A stretch of 35,710 nt of DNA from Terriglobales bacterium (GTDB lineage Bacteria; Acidobacteriota; Terriglobia; Terriglobales; Acidobacteriaceae): contig DASTZZ010000106.1 of the NCBI GenBank assembly GCA_035764005.1, positions 1 through 35,710 of the forward strand, in the 5' to 3' direction. Position numbers and translations under genes: made by a program. Position 1 is the first letter of the stretch. Each line of letters begins with the position of its first letter. Below, one piece after another: positions 23,661 through 31,521 of the stretch. The notes below the pieces were generated by a model. The model was not told where the DNA came from. It was given only the letters and a program-made list of their open reading frames with translations, and ran no database searches.

Positions 23661-24227
23661 GCGGTGGGCAAGGGGCAGTAGGCAATAAGCAATAGGCGAT
23701 AGGCGACACGAAGAAGCCGCAAGGCGACACCTATTGCGGGTTATCCGCTCCGATCTTTCGAATTAGTGTTGAAAGCATCGCCTTAATCGATCTCAGCTCG
23801 ATGAACAACTTCTCATAAGCGTCGCGCGCAAGGAAGCCAAGATCACGAGCCAAGAGCAGTTCGCAATCGAGTTCTGACGCCGATCCTAGCGCGATATAAA
23901 GAAAGCGGCGCAAATCCAGATCTCCCGATCGGCCGCAACCTTCAGCGATATTGGCTTCAATCGACACGCAACACCGTCGTACTTGGCTTGTGAGACCAAA
24001 CTTCTCCTCATTCGGAAAGCTTGTGGTAGCACGATAGACAGCAAGACTCAGCCTGTGCGATTTCTGCCAGACTTCCAGACGCCGAAATCTTTCACGTACA
24101 AAGCATCTTGCTCGATCCCAAGTTCTCCAAGTACCAGCCTTGATGCACTGATCAGTATTCGATTCGCCTACCGCTTATCGCCTATTGCCTATTGCTTATT
24201 GCTTATCGCCTATAGCCTACGGCTACC
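23661..24227. mobile_element. Candidate mobile unit: S23-type gene bracketed by inverted heptamer arrays, family C
   Basis: The left array 23661-23709 has seven units (GCAATAA, GCAATAG, GCGATAG and variants), with phase kept to 23730 including a repeated GCGACAC. The right array 24165-24227 has nine units (CGCTTAT, TGCCTAT, TGCTTAT and variants), which is the inverse family. Between them lies one minus-strand gene of the four-helix-bundle (S23) type. The right array runs into the tolC-like stop codon (24225-24223). The whole 567-bp unit sits between two genes that are otherwise neighbours on the minus strand. Confidence 0.55.
23731..24095 (-). pseudogene. Four-helix-bundle protein (23S rRNA intervening-sequence type), frameshifted near the start
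   Basis: From 24084 down to 23731 one frame reads RRLEVWQKSHRLSLAVYRAT, then SFPNEEKFGLTSQ and NIAEGCGRSGD, then FLYIALGSASEL and LLLARDLGFL, a near-perfect S23/four-helix-bundle family sequence. These small proteins form pentameric helical bundles of uncertain role; relatives include the Avd proteins of diversity-generating retroelements. The expected start VKDF (GTG at 24095) is in another frame, one base missing near 24084, and the family frame has no start codon until a GTG at 23967, which would drop the first helix. So the gene is probably broken, unless this is a sequencing error. Confidence 0.75.
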
Positions 24228-25500
24228 TCGTCGACAATGCCCACTTCTCCAAATCCCCCGTCTGCTTCAGCAACTGCATCTGCGCTTTCTCGAGTTCGTA
24301 GGTGGCGTCGAGCAGAGTTGAATACTTGTCGTTCTCGTCGAGCTGCGCTTGTTGCTGATCGCGTAGTGTTGCCTGTCCGGCGTCGACCTTCGCCTGCATC
24401 GCCTCGGTGTTATTTTGGGCGAGCTGGTATTCAAGTTTGGCGACCTCACGCGCTGCGCTGAGCTGAGCAACACTGCGTTGGAGCTTCAGAGTCTCGGTTG
24501 AAACCTGCTCCTTCGCTGCGTCGACGTCCTTGCGCGCACGCAGAGCATCAGCATAGGCGGCCTCGCTATGGTCTTTCTGCCCTTTGTTGAGAAATGGGAA
24601 GCGGATTTCAATGCCAATCGCTCCGTTATTTCGACGGAAGGTTTTGTAGTACTGGTCGTAGTTGTTGTATTTGGTGAATCGCGCGTACTGTCCAACGAGA
24701 TCGACGGCTGGATAAAGCTGCTTGTGCTCTCCGCGAGCCTGGAACAGCTTCGCCGAAGCCAGTTCTTTCGCACTCGCTACGGCAGGGCTGAAGTTCACGG
24801 CACGTGTTGCCAGGTCTTCGCCTTGCGAGACTTCCGGCAGGCGCGGAATAGACTCGGCGACGGTTTCAAATTCCTTTGCGGGCAAACCGGTGAGCTGAGA
24901 GAGACGCATGCGCAGCGTGTCCGCTCCCGCGACCAGTTCCGCGATCTTTAGCCGAATGCGCGCCGTGTTCAGTTTTGCCTTGGTGAGTTCGATGGGCGCG
25001 TCGACGCCAGCCTGAATGCGCTGGTGCTCAATGTCTTCGAACTTCAGCGCGGCATCTTCCTGCTGGCGCAGCACATTGATCGATGCCTCATTCTTATCCA
25101 ACTCTGAATATGAAAGCGCTGTTTCGAGAATTATCTGACCCTTCTTTTCTTGCTTGTTTAAAGTCGCGGCACGAACGTCGCTGCGCGCGGCCTTGATGAA
25201 CTCGCGTTGCGCCTCGTTGAGCAGCAGGCTGGTCGAACTCACCTTGAACAACGACGGCTCGCCCAACGGAAAACCGAACGAGTACGCGAGTCCAGAACCG
25301 AAATAGACCTGGGGGATGTACTGATCACGCGCCTCTTGGTATGTCGCTTGCAATCGATTCACATCGACATCTGCGGCGTTCACCGCCGTGCTGTTGCGAA
25401 TAGCAAGCTCAATGGCGCGCTTGAAAGTTACTGGTTCAGCATTCGCGATCGAGGGAACAAAAGCAGCGAGAAGAAGAACAACTCGATATTTCTGGAGCAT
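24223..25500 (-). CDS. TolC-family outer-membrane efflux protein
   Basis: 425 residues. Signal peptide 1-21 (cut after SIANA). Two repeated helical halves follow, with VTFKRAIELAIRNSTAVNAAD (24-44) opening the first and long heptad-rich helices (about 110-190 and 320-400) that would build the periplasmic tunnel. It would form the outer-membrane exit duct of a tripartite pump or type I secretion system. No membrane-fusion or inner-membrane pump gene is adjacent, so its partner is elsewhere. The heptamer array at 24165-24227 begins at its stop codon. Confidence 0.85.
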   Translation of the reverse strand: MLQKYRVVLLLAAFVPSIANAEPVTFKRAIELAIRNSTAVNAADVDVNRLQATYQEARDQYIPQVYFGSGLAYSFGFPLGEPSLFKVSSTSLLLNEAQREFIKAARSDVRAATLNKQEKKGQIILETALSYSELDKNEASINVLRQQEDAALKFEDIEHQRIQAGVDAPIELTKAKLNTARIRLKIAELVAGADTLRMRLSQLTGLPAKEFETVAESIPRLPEVSQGEDLATRAVNFSPAVASAKELASAKLFQARGEHKQLYPAVDLVGQYARFTKYNNYDQYYKTFRRNNGAIGIEIRFPFLNKGQKDHSEAAYADALRARKDVDAAKEQVSTETLKLQRSVAQLSAAREVAKLEYQLAQNNTEAMQAKVDAGQATLRDQQQAQLDENDKYSTLLDATYELEKAQMQLLKQTGDLEKWALSTR

Positions 25501-25506
25501 GGCTCA

Positions 25507-25529
25507 AAATTCTAATTGTTTGAGTCATG
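25507..25529. promoter_or_regulatory. Possible operator upstream of the tolC-like gene
   Basis: Inverted CTCAAA ... TTTGAG sits just before the tolC-like start at 25500. It could be a regulator site or a chance AT-rich palindrome; no promoter boxes are clear. Confidence 0.2.
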
Positions 25530-25551
25530 CTTTTCTGGAGGCGGTACAGAC

Positions 25552-25582
25552 AAAAAAGAGCCGGCAATCAGTTTGCCGGCTC
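25552..25582 (-). terminator. Rho-independent terminator of the secreted-repeat-protein gene
   Basis: On the minus strand a perfect 10-bp stem GAGCCGGCAA / TTGCCGGCTC (25582-25558, 5-nt loop) is followed by six T (25557-25552). It lies 20 bp after the stop of the 189-residue gene and upstream of the tolC-like start. Confidence 0.85.
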
Positions 25583-25602
25583 CAATTCAGAAGAATGTTG
25601 AG

Positions 25603-26172
25603 TTAACGCCCGTTGTACCCGATCTGATACCCCTGCTGATATCCCTGGCGGTAGATGTTTTTGTATTGCTGGCGATCGCCCATATTTGAGCTGTAGCCAG
25701 GAGCGTTCTTGTAGTTATCGTCCTGCGTAGGACGGAAGCTGTGGCCAGTCATGCGATCTTTGCGGCCATCATTCATGCCATCGCGATAGCCGTTCTGCTG
25801 CGCGATGGAGTTCATGTTGCCATAGCCGCGACCGGGGTAGTATCCGCCGTTGTTGTAGCCGCCATTGTTGTAGACGCTGTTGCGATTGCGATCGCGGTCA
25901 CGATCCCAATCACGTCCCCCGCCACTGCGGTATCCGACCTCGTAGCCATCACGAAATGCACGGCGATCGTCGCCTTCCCGATAACGATTCGCATCGGGAT
26001 GAAATCCGCGATGGCTGCGCGCGTCAATCTGCCCTTGCTGGTATCCCTGCCGGTAAGCCGCGCGATCGTCGCGGTCATGGCCCTGAACCGGCTGATAGTA
26101 GCCTTGGCCGAAGGCCCACGCTGAGGTCGTCAGCAGAGCCGCTCCTAACATCAAAGTACGAATCAGTTTCAT
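25603..26172 (-). CDS. Secreted Gly/Tyr/Arg/Asn-rich repeat protein, unknown
   Basis: 189 residues. The signal peptide MKLIRTLMLGAALLTTSAWAFG directs export. The mature protein is low-complexity, with repeated YRxGYxxG-like units: YRQGYQQGQ (about 41-49), FRDGYEVGY, YRDGMNDGR and YRQGYQQGYQIGY near the C-terminus, separated by Asp/Arg and Asn/Gly/Tyr-rich linkers. No catalytic motif is visible. Such proteins occur in Acidobacteriota, but I know of no function; a surface or matrix role is a guess. A strong ribosome site (GGGAGGAG, 26175-26182) precedes the ATG and a strong terminator follows, so it is a single-gene, well-expressed unit. Confidence 0.8.
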   Translation of the reverse strand: MKLIRTLMLGAALLTTSAWAFGQGYYQPVQGHDRDDRAAYRQGYQQGQIDARSHRGFHPDANRYREGDDRRAFRDGYEVGYRSGGGRDWDRDRDRNRNSVYNNGGYNNGGYYPGRGYGNMNSIAQQNGYRDGMNDGRKDRMTGHSFRPTQDDNYKNAPGYSSNMGDRQQYKNIYRQGYQQGYQIGYNGR

Positions 26173-26370
26173 TGCTCCTCCCGAATACTCACGATTGTTG
26201 GGTGGCGTCTGAACTTCTTAACACCTTAGATGGCGGGAAGTTCCGGAGGAGAACAGCGGAAGGGCTTGGTGCGCATTCCTTGTAATCACTGATTCGAATT
26301 CGCTGACAGAAAAAATATCTTCTTTGGAACAACCAATGGCGGTAGCGAACGGCCGGGATCGGCTCCCTGG

Positions 26371-27447
26371 CTATTTCGCTGTAACTTCTGTTTCTCGCTG
26401 CAAATTTGCCGGCTTTAAGCGAGTAGTCGTTGATTCGCGAATCACAAGCTCCGGTTCCACGGCTACTTCGCGTGGAGCTGCGCCTTTTTCGCGGAGCCGC
26501 TCGAGCAAAGTCTGAGCGGCAATTTCTCCCATGCGACGAAGCGGCTGGCGAATCGTAGTCAGGCTGGGTGTGTTGTAGGCCGCGCTCGGAATATCGTCGA
26601 AGCCAACGACAGCTACGTCGTCCGGCACTTCCATGCCGGCATCGCGCAGAGCGCGGATGGCCCCGATTGCAGACACGTCATTAAAAGCAAACAACGCGGT
26701 AAAGCGCCCGCCTTGGGCTAACAGCTTCTGAATCACCGGATATCCCATATCGGGAAACGGGGTGCTGAACTCCATTTCTACGCACAGTTCCGGCTTCATC
26801 TCCAGACCCATGCCCTTTGCCACTTCGCAGATGCTTTGCCAGCGGACTTCGCTATCCGAACTCACTCTCGGACCCTTCATGAAGGCAATGCTGCGGTGTC
26901 CCAATTGCACTAGATGGCCTAAAGCCAACTCGGCAGCCCGTTTGTGGTCGAGTACTACGTTGGTCACGCCAGAAATGCTGCGGTGCCCGGAAATGGCGAT
27001 CACCGGAAACGGGAAGGAGTGATTCACAGGCGTATCGATCACGATGATCCCTTCGACGGCGCGATCCATCATGATCATCGGATATTCTTCGATCAGCTCT
27101 GGATTGTTGCGATGCCCGGCAGCGAAGTAGAAATAGCCTTCGCGCATGAGGTGATCTTCAATACCGTTCGTAAGCAGCGCTACGTAATCCGATAGATCCG
27201 GATGCAGCACACCGATCATGAACGAACGCTGCGTGCGCAGCGAACGGGCGTAGAAGTTGGGGCGATAATTCAGCTTCTTCGCCGCTTCGAAGATTCGCCG
27301 CTGCGTCTCCTCGGGAATGGCTGAAGCTCCCTTCGAACGGTTGATTACCAGCGAAACCGTGGTAGGAGACAGCTGTAAGTGCTCGGCCAGAGCCTTGAGG
27401 CTGATGCTGCGGTTTTTAGGAATACCGCCTGTTTTGGACTTCGCCAT
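26371..27447 (-). CDS. LacI-family transcription regulator
   Basis: 358 residues from the ATG at 27447. The helix-turn-helix ISLKALAEHLQLSPTTVSLVINRS (15-38) and hinge with YRPN (61-64) are followed by a periplasmic-binding-protein-like sensor domain (75-340) with GHRSIAFMKG and VAVVGFDDIPSA. It should bind a palindromic operator with a sugar-type or nucleoside ligand. The sequence ASAIPEETQRRIFEAAKKLNYRPN is standard for the family. No sugar-use genes are adjacent, so its targets are not evident. An upstream open extension to 27639 crosses a 15-bp tandem duplication and is rejected. Confidence 0.9.
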   Translation of the reverse strand: MAKSKTGGIPKNRSISLKALAEHLQLSPTTVSLVINRSKGASAIPEETQRRIFEAAKKLNYRPNFYARSLRTQRSFMIGVLHPDLSDYVALLTNGIEDHLMREGYFYFAAGHRNNPELIEEYPMIMMDRAVEGIIVIDTPVNHSFPFPVIAISGHRSISGVTNVVLDHKRAAELALGHLVQLGHRSIAFMKGPRVSSDSEVRWQSICEVAKGMGLEMKPELCVEMEFSTPFPDMGYPVIQKLLAQGGRFTALFAFNDVSAIGAIRALRDAGMEVPDDVAVVGFDDIPSAAYNTPSLTTIRQPLRRMGEIAAQTLLERLREKGAAPREVAVEPELVIRESTTTRLKPANLQRETEVTAK

Positions 27448-27535
27448 GGTTCGTGCTCGACGCGCGAATCGAAATGTTGTGTTATACGCTCTCACATACT
27501 CGAATGTTTCACCAATAAAAAAATGCTTATTCCCT

Positions 27536-27565
27536 GAATACTGAAGGTTGGAATACTGAAGGTTG
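27536..27565. repeat. Perfect 15-bp tandem duplication upstream of the LacI-family gene
   Basis: GAATACTGAAGGTTG occurs twice head to tail (27536-27550, 27551-27565), about 90 bp before the regulator start. It is probably a slippage event in the leader or promoter. Confidence 0.85.
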
Positions 27566-27706
27566 GACGGTAGGGCTGAACCCAAGCAGTAAATCGATTT
27601 TCTATACCAGCGACTCGTTTCGTCCATCCGCTGCTTCAATGCGCAGATTTCCCAAAGTGGTTTACGCTTGGAGCCGCAGAGCCGTCTGAGGATCTGGAAA
27701 CGACTC

Positions 27707-28024
27707 TTACCTGGCTTCGATGTCGCGCTTGACGGAATCGAACAGCTTTCTCAGCTCAGGGGCCATATTCTGCGCAGAGTCCGGTTGCGATAGAAGATGT
27801 TCAATTTGGGACGACATTCCTGAGCTGGAGGCAAGCCCAAATGTCCCGAGCGAGCCCGCAAGCTTATGAGCTTCCAGGGCGGCGACGCGCGCTAACTCGC
27901 GGTCGAGGTGCCCAGCCTCAAGAGTCTCGAGTGCCAGTTGAATCGCGGCCAGGCGGAGCACCATTGTTGGCAGGTATGTTTGCCAGAGCGCATTGAGTTT
28001 CTTGGCGACTTCTGATGAACTCAT
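27707..28024 (-). CDS. Hpt (histidine phosphotransfer) domain protein
   Basis: 105 residues from the ATG at 28024, 7 nt after the receiver gene's stop. The helical bundle carries the phospho-accepting His53 in AALEAHKLAGSLGTFGL. It passes phosphate between receiver domains in a phosphorelay. It is the last gene of a four-gene minus-strand cluster with a NarL-type regulator, a CHASE3 kinase and a CheY-like receiver, which supplies all parts of a relay. A start ten residues earlier (28054) would overlap the receiver gene and is less likely. Confidence 0.85.
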   Translation of the reverse strand: MSSSEVAKKLNALWQTYLPTMVLRLAAIQLALETLEAGHLDRELARVAALEAHKLAGSLGTFGLASSSGMSSQIEHLLSQPDSAQNMAPELRKLFDSVKRDIEAR

Positions 28025-28031
28025 GTGCCAC

Positions 28032-28412
28032 TCACCATCCCAGCGTCTGTGCAATCTGATCGGCGAGTTTCATGGGATCGAAGGGTTTGGCCAGCGTACC
28101 GGACGCACCAATCTCTTTCAGCCGCTGACGCTCGATCGCCTGCACTTTGGCGGTAAGAAAAACCACGGGGATGCTTTTCGTGCTCTCGTTCTGCCGAAGC
28201 AGCCGCAAAATTTGAGCTCCATCCTGGTCCGGCATCATGACATCGAGCAGAATCGCGTCGGGCCTGGCGTGCTCCGCTAGTTTCACTCCTTCCGCGCCGG
28301 AGCTGGCGCAGGTTACCCGCCATCCGGCGACGGTCTCCAGACTCATGGCGGCGACTTCGCGAATATCATCTTCGTCGTCGATCAGCAAAATGTGTTTAAA
28401 GGGAGTTCCCAT
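28032..28412 (-). CDS. Single-domain response regulator (CheY-like receiver)
   Basis: 126 residues, receiver domain only. Acidic pocket Asp12-Asp13 (LLIDDEDD), phospho-acceptor Asp57 in ILLDVMMPDQDG, Thr in FLTAK and Lys in AKPFDP are all present. It has no output domain, so it acts as a phosphate carrier or by protein contact. Its start lies 17 nt inside the end of the upstream kinase gene, implying coupled translation. It likely links the kinase to the Hpt protein. Confidence 0.92.
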   Translation of the reverse strand: MGTPFKHILLIDDEDDIREVAAMSLETVAGWRVTCASSGAEGVKLAEHARPDAILLDVMMPDQDGAQILRLLRQNESTKSIPVVFLTAKVQAIERQRLKEIGASGTLAKPFDPMKLADQIAQTLGW

Positions 28413-29793
28413 TTTGGCCCTTCGACATCCCTATCAAAGACGCTTTGGGCTCATCACTGTCATTCTGCCGCACGTTTGCCAGCGGAATCGTAAAGAAGAA
28501 CGAACTACCTTTGCCCAATTCGCTTGTCACCCAGATACGTCCGCCATGTTGGAGAACGATGCTGCGGGTAATAGCGAGTCCCAAACCGGTACCGCCTTTG
28601 CGGCGAGAATCCGATGCATCCACCTGATGAAAGCGCTCGAAGATGCTCTCGCGTTTGTCGGCGGGAATACCGCGGCCGTGATCTGTCACCTCGAATTGGA
28701 CATCATCCACTCCGACCGCCGCTTTGATCGAGACCTGACTTCCCCCCGGATGGGAAAATTTGATTGCGTTGCTCAGGAGATTGGTCAAGCACTGCAGGAT
28801 GCGGTCGCAATCGGCGTCGATGGTTGCTTGTACTTCCGACACACGGATCGTGACCTTGTGCTCATCGGCCATAGGCTTCATCACTTCGACCGAACGACGA
28901 ATTAGATCGCCGGCCCCGCAGACTGTGCGATTCATCTGGACACTGCCCGATTCAAGCTTCTCGATATCAAGAATGTCATTGAGCAGTCGGATGAGCCGAT
29001 CAGTGTTGTTTACGGCAATCTCCAGCATCCGCTTCCCTTTTTCACTCTCAAGCAGACCTGAAGAGAGCAAACCGAGCGAACCGTGAATCGACGTGAGCGG
29101 CGTACGCAGCTCATGGCTAACCACCGAAACGAATTCCGACTTGAGACGATCGACTTCCCGCCGGCGCGTGAGATCCCGAAACGCCAAAAAGACCGAAGCG
29201 AGTACGGCAGTCATTGCCAGCATGATGGCGAAGAGCACTACAAGGAATGCGCGACGCGAGCTTTCACGCTCCCGCCGATTGCGTTCTGCCAAAAGCCGGT
29301 TCTCCTCGTTGCGCATCTCGCCGATCACATTCGTGATCTGGGCGCTCAATATCAGTCCACGGTTACTCTTCGATAGTGCAAGCACTGCGGGCAAGCCGCC
29401 GGTTTTGCGCCTTTGGATTGCATCATCGAGAATCGAGAACCGTTCGCCAACAACGGCTTCGAGTTGCAGCAGCTTGGCCTGCTCTGCAGGATTGTCGGAG
29501 ATCTTAATCTTCAGCTCCGATAACAGAGGCTCAAGACCGCTGCGATCGAGCAGGTACTGCGACTCAAAACGGGAGTTCGCAGTGATAACAAATCCGCGAA
29601 CTGACGCTTCTGCCTGGGTAATCTGAAAGGACACATGCTGCAGGAGTTCCAACACTTCGTGCGTGTGGTTTACCCACTGGCTGTCATCGATGAGGCCGTG
29701 AATCGTGCGCTGCGAGACGACTCCCACGATGCCGAGTAGGGCCAGCACAATCACAAATCCCGTAAGAACCGTCTTCTCGACGGTGCGCTTCAT
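28396..29793 (-). CDS. Membrane sensor histidine kinase with CHASE3 domain
   Basis: 465 residues from the ATG at 29793. Helix 1 (about 9-27) and helix 2 (about 182-205) flank a periplasmic helical sensor of the CHASE3 type (about 35-175; SFQITQAEASVRGFVITAN). Next come HisKA with phospho-acceptor His227 (VVSHELRTPLTSIHG) and a HATPase with N box NLLSNAIKFS, G1 DHGRGI and GGTGLGLAI. There is no receiver or Hpt module in the protein; those are encoded separately just downstream. The stimulus is unknown. The long open extension before 29793 lacks kinase-like sequence. Confidence 0.92.
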   Translation of the reverse strand: MKRTVEKTVLTGFVIVLALLGIVGVVSQRTIHGLIDDSQWVNHTHEVLELLQHVSFQITQAEASVRGFVITANSRFESQYLLDRSGLEPLLSELKIKISDNPAEQAKLLQLEAVVGERFSILDDAIQRRKTGGLPAVLALSKSNRGLILSAQITNVIGEMRNEENRLLAERNRRERESSRRAFLVVLFAIMLAMTAVLASVFLAFRDLTRRREVDRLKSEFVSVVSHELRTPLTSIHGSLGLLSSGLLESEKGKRMLEIAVNNTDRLIRLLNDILDIEKLESGSVQMNRTVCGAGDLIRRSVEVMKPMADEHKVTIRVSEVQATIDADCDRILQCLTNLLSNAIKFSHPGGSQVSIKAAVGVDDVQFEVTDHGRGIPADKRESIFERFHQVDASDSRRKGGTGLGLAITRSIVLQHGGRIWVTSELGKGSSFFFTIPLANVRQNDSDEPKASLIGMSKGQNGNSL

Positions 29794-29929
29794 CGGCACG
29801 GTGCTTCCGATTGTATTGCGAAACCGGAGCCCTATTGAGCCGAAAAGATGCCGAGAACCAGTCGGATTCGATCCGCCGAAGTGCGAGTTTGGGAGATCGC
29901 ACGGAGGTTTTTGCAATAACGGAAGCTCT

Positions 29930-30628
29930 TTAAAGGCCGCCTGCCTGGCCGGCGACCAGTTTGTTCTTGAGCGCAAAGAGCGCCAATTCCAGTCGCGTGG
30001 ACATTCCGACCTTATCGAACACATTGGTCAGGTGCCGCTTCACGGTGTCTTCTGTAATGCTCAGACGCGAAGCCACTTCGCGATTGCTGCATCCTTCAGT
30101 GACCAGCCCGATCACCTCGATCTCCCGTTGAGTGAGGCCGAAATTTCGCCGCGGCTCAGCACTACCCAATGTCTGCGACAGTTCACGCAAGAGCGTGCCC
30201 ACATCGGAGACCTCGCGATCTTCAACCCAATATTTGCCCGCGAGGACCGTTCGCAAAGCAGACTCGAGGCTCGCAATGTGATTTTTGCTGAGGATGCCCC
30301 GCGCGCCGAGCTGCAGCGCCTGCACAATCTGCTGCGGGCCAGCGGCGGAGCTGAAGATGATGGTATGTCCATGACTGCGTTTAGACGACAGTTCCTGCAA
30401 AGCCTCGATCCCGGGAAGATTAGGCATGAGTAGATCGAGCAGCAGAACATCCGGACGCAACCTCTCTACCTGTTCCAGTGCCGCTCGACCGTCTTCGGCC
30501 TCCCCGATCACTTGAAAATCATGAGCTGCAGAGAGCCTCGCGCGCACAACCTCCCGAACAATGGGATCGTCATCGGCGAGCAGTACAGTCTGCCTTGGGC
30601 GAGATGATGGGGATATGGTTTCACTCAT
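29930..30628 (-). CDS. NarL/FixJ-type response regulator (LuxR HTH)
   Basis: 232 residues from the ATG at 30628. The receiver domain (13-130) has Asp19-Asp20-Asp21, phospho-acceptor Asp65 in LLLDLLMPN and Lys115; the C-terminal LuxR-type helix-turn-helix (165-222) has LTQREIEVIGLVTEGCSNREVA and VKRHLTNVFDKVGMSTR. Phosphorylation should trigger DNA binding. It precedes the kinase by 136 bp on the same strand and is the likely output of the relay formed with the three downstream genes. Its targets are unknown. Confidence 0.92.
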   Translation of the reverse strand: MSETISPSSRPRQTVLLADDDPIVREVVRARLSAAHDFQVIGEAEDGRAALEQVERLRPDVLLLDLLMPNLPGIEALQELSSKRSHGHTIIFSSAAGPQQIVQALQLGARGILSKNHIASLESALRTVLAGKYWVEDREVSDVGTLLRELSQTLGSAEPRRNFGLTQREIEVIGLVTEGCSNREVASRLSITEDTVKRHLTNVFDKVGMSTRLELALFALKNKLVAGQAGGL

Positions 30629-30812
30629 GAGAACTGAGGAACTGCAGCCTCGTTTGTACCGGATTCGCATGCTTGCAGGCAACTCGGCCGATGCCAGAAT
30701 GGAACCTTAAGCGAGTGCCTTCGAAACCGAACTTTCGGAGCCGGAAAACTCTTTGATGAAAACAGCCGGCGGCTTGCGAAGAAGCACGAGAAGTAAAGCG
30801 CAGCCTATTGGT

Positions 30813-30840
30813 TTGAAAATCTCTGCGCCGCTGGTAATAT
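30813..30840 (+). promoter_or_regulatory. Promoter of the initiator tRNA gene
   Basis: TTGAAA (30813-30818) and TAATAT (30835-30840) are separated by 16 bp. The expected transcript start, about 30847, coincides with the first base of the mature tRNA, so little or no 5' leader would be removed. Confidence 0.6.
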
Positions 30841-30845
30841 GAATC

Positions 30846-30922
<77 letters not shown>

Positions 30923-30940
30923 AAGGAATCATAAGCTTAG

Positions 30941-30965
30941 GGCCAGTCGCAACGACTGGCCTTTT
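30941..30965 (+). terminator. Terminator after tRNA-fMet
   Basis: A perfect 9-bp stem GGCCAGTCG / CGACTGGCC with a 3-nt loop (CAA) is followed by TTTT. It lies 18 bp after the tRNA. Confidence 0.85.
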
Positions 30966-31087
30966 CATTTCGCCCGTGTTCTTTCCGTGAATGGCAGATG
31001 GCGAAAACGTCGGTAACTTGCGGCATACCTTTGCGCGAGTCATGCTTGCGCCGCACAAGGAACTACAAACGCGAGGAGGTTTCTGAA

Positions 31088-31396
31088 ATGAGACACTTGG
31101 CGTTCAGAATCGGAGACATCGTCTACCGCTTCGACTTTTTCATGTGGTTCTATTTCACGAAGCTCGCCGTCATCATCTTGGCTGTCAGCGCCGGGGCTAG
31201 CTGGCTATTCCGTTCGAAGAGAGCGCTTCTGGTTGTTACCGCGTGCCTGATGATCGTTGCCGGGACATATGGTCTGTGCGAGTGGTCTCACTTGCAGCAT
31301 AGAATGAACTGCTACGGCCGGTTCGGACAATTTCAATGCGATCTCAGTGCTCGTCCGGAATCGGCTAAAAACGGCGGCGCTCGCTTTCAAAACTGA
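31088..31396 (+). CDS. Small membrane protein, unknown (102 aa)
   Basis: A classic ribosome site GAGGAGG (31073-31079) stands 8 nt before the ATG at 31088, so this start is chosen over an open extension from 30998. Two membrane helices are visible: FFMWFYFTKLAVIILAVSAGASWLF (about 17-41) and ALLVVTACLMIVAGTYGLC (about 46-64). A short cysteine-containing tail follows (CYGRFGQFQCDLS). Not recognised; function unknown. It follows the tRNA terminator and has no clear partner. Confidence 0.6.
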   Translation: MRHLAFRIGDIVYRFDFFMWFYFTKLAVIILAVSAGASWLFRSKRALLVVTACLMIVAGTYGLCEWSHLQHRMNCYGRFGQFQCDLSARPESAKNGGARFQN

Positions 31397-31436
31397 TGCA
31401 GGCGCTTCAAATCCATCCGCCCGACAAACTTTAAGT

Positions 31437-31509
31437 GCCGCATTTGCTGCGGCCCTTGTCACTTTCTTGCCGTTCAGGGGCCTGTGTTTCTGGCCCGTTA
31501 TAGAAACAC
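31437..31509. other. Two hairpins between convergent genes
   Basis: GCCGCA / TGCGGC (31437-31453) and GTGTTTCT / AGAAACAC (31484-31509) lie between the stops of the small membrane protein and the phosphoesterase. Neither has a T-run, so terminator function is uncertain. Confidence 0.35.
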
Positions 31510-31521
31510 GCGTTCAGAGTC

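Noticed and set aside
23557-23722. 55-residue N-terminal extension of hpnJ
   Set aside because: It is translated heptamer-repeat sequence (YRLLLIAYCPLP); the family N-terminus is MPLKTLFLNPP at 23557.
31484-31509. GTGTTTCT/AGAAACAC hairpin as a strong terminator
   Set aside because: It has no T-run on either strand, so only a weak structural feature is recorded.
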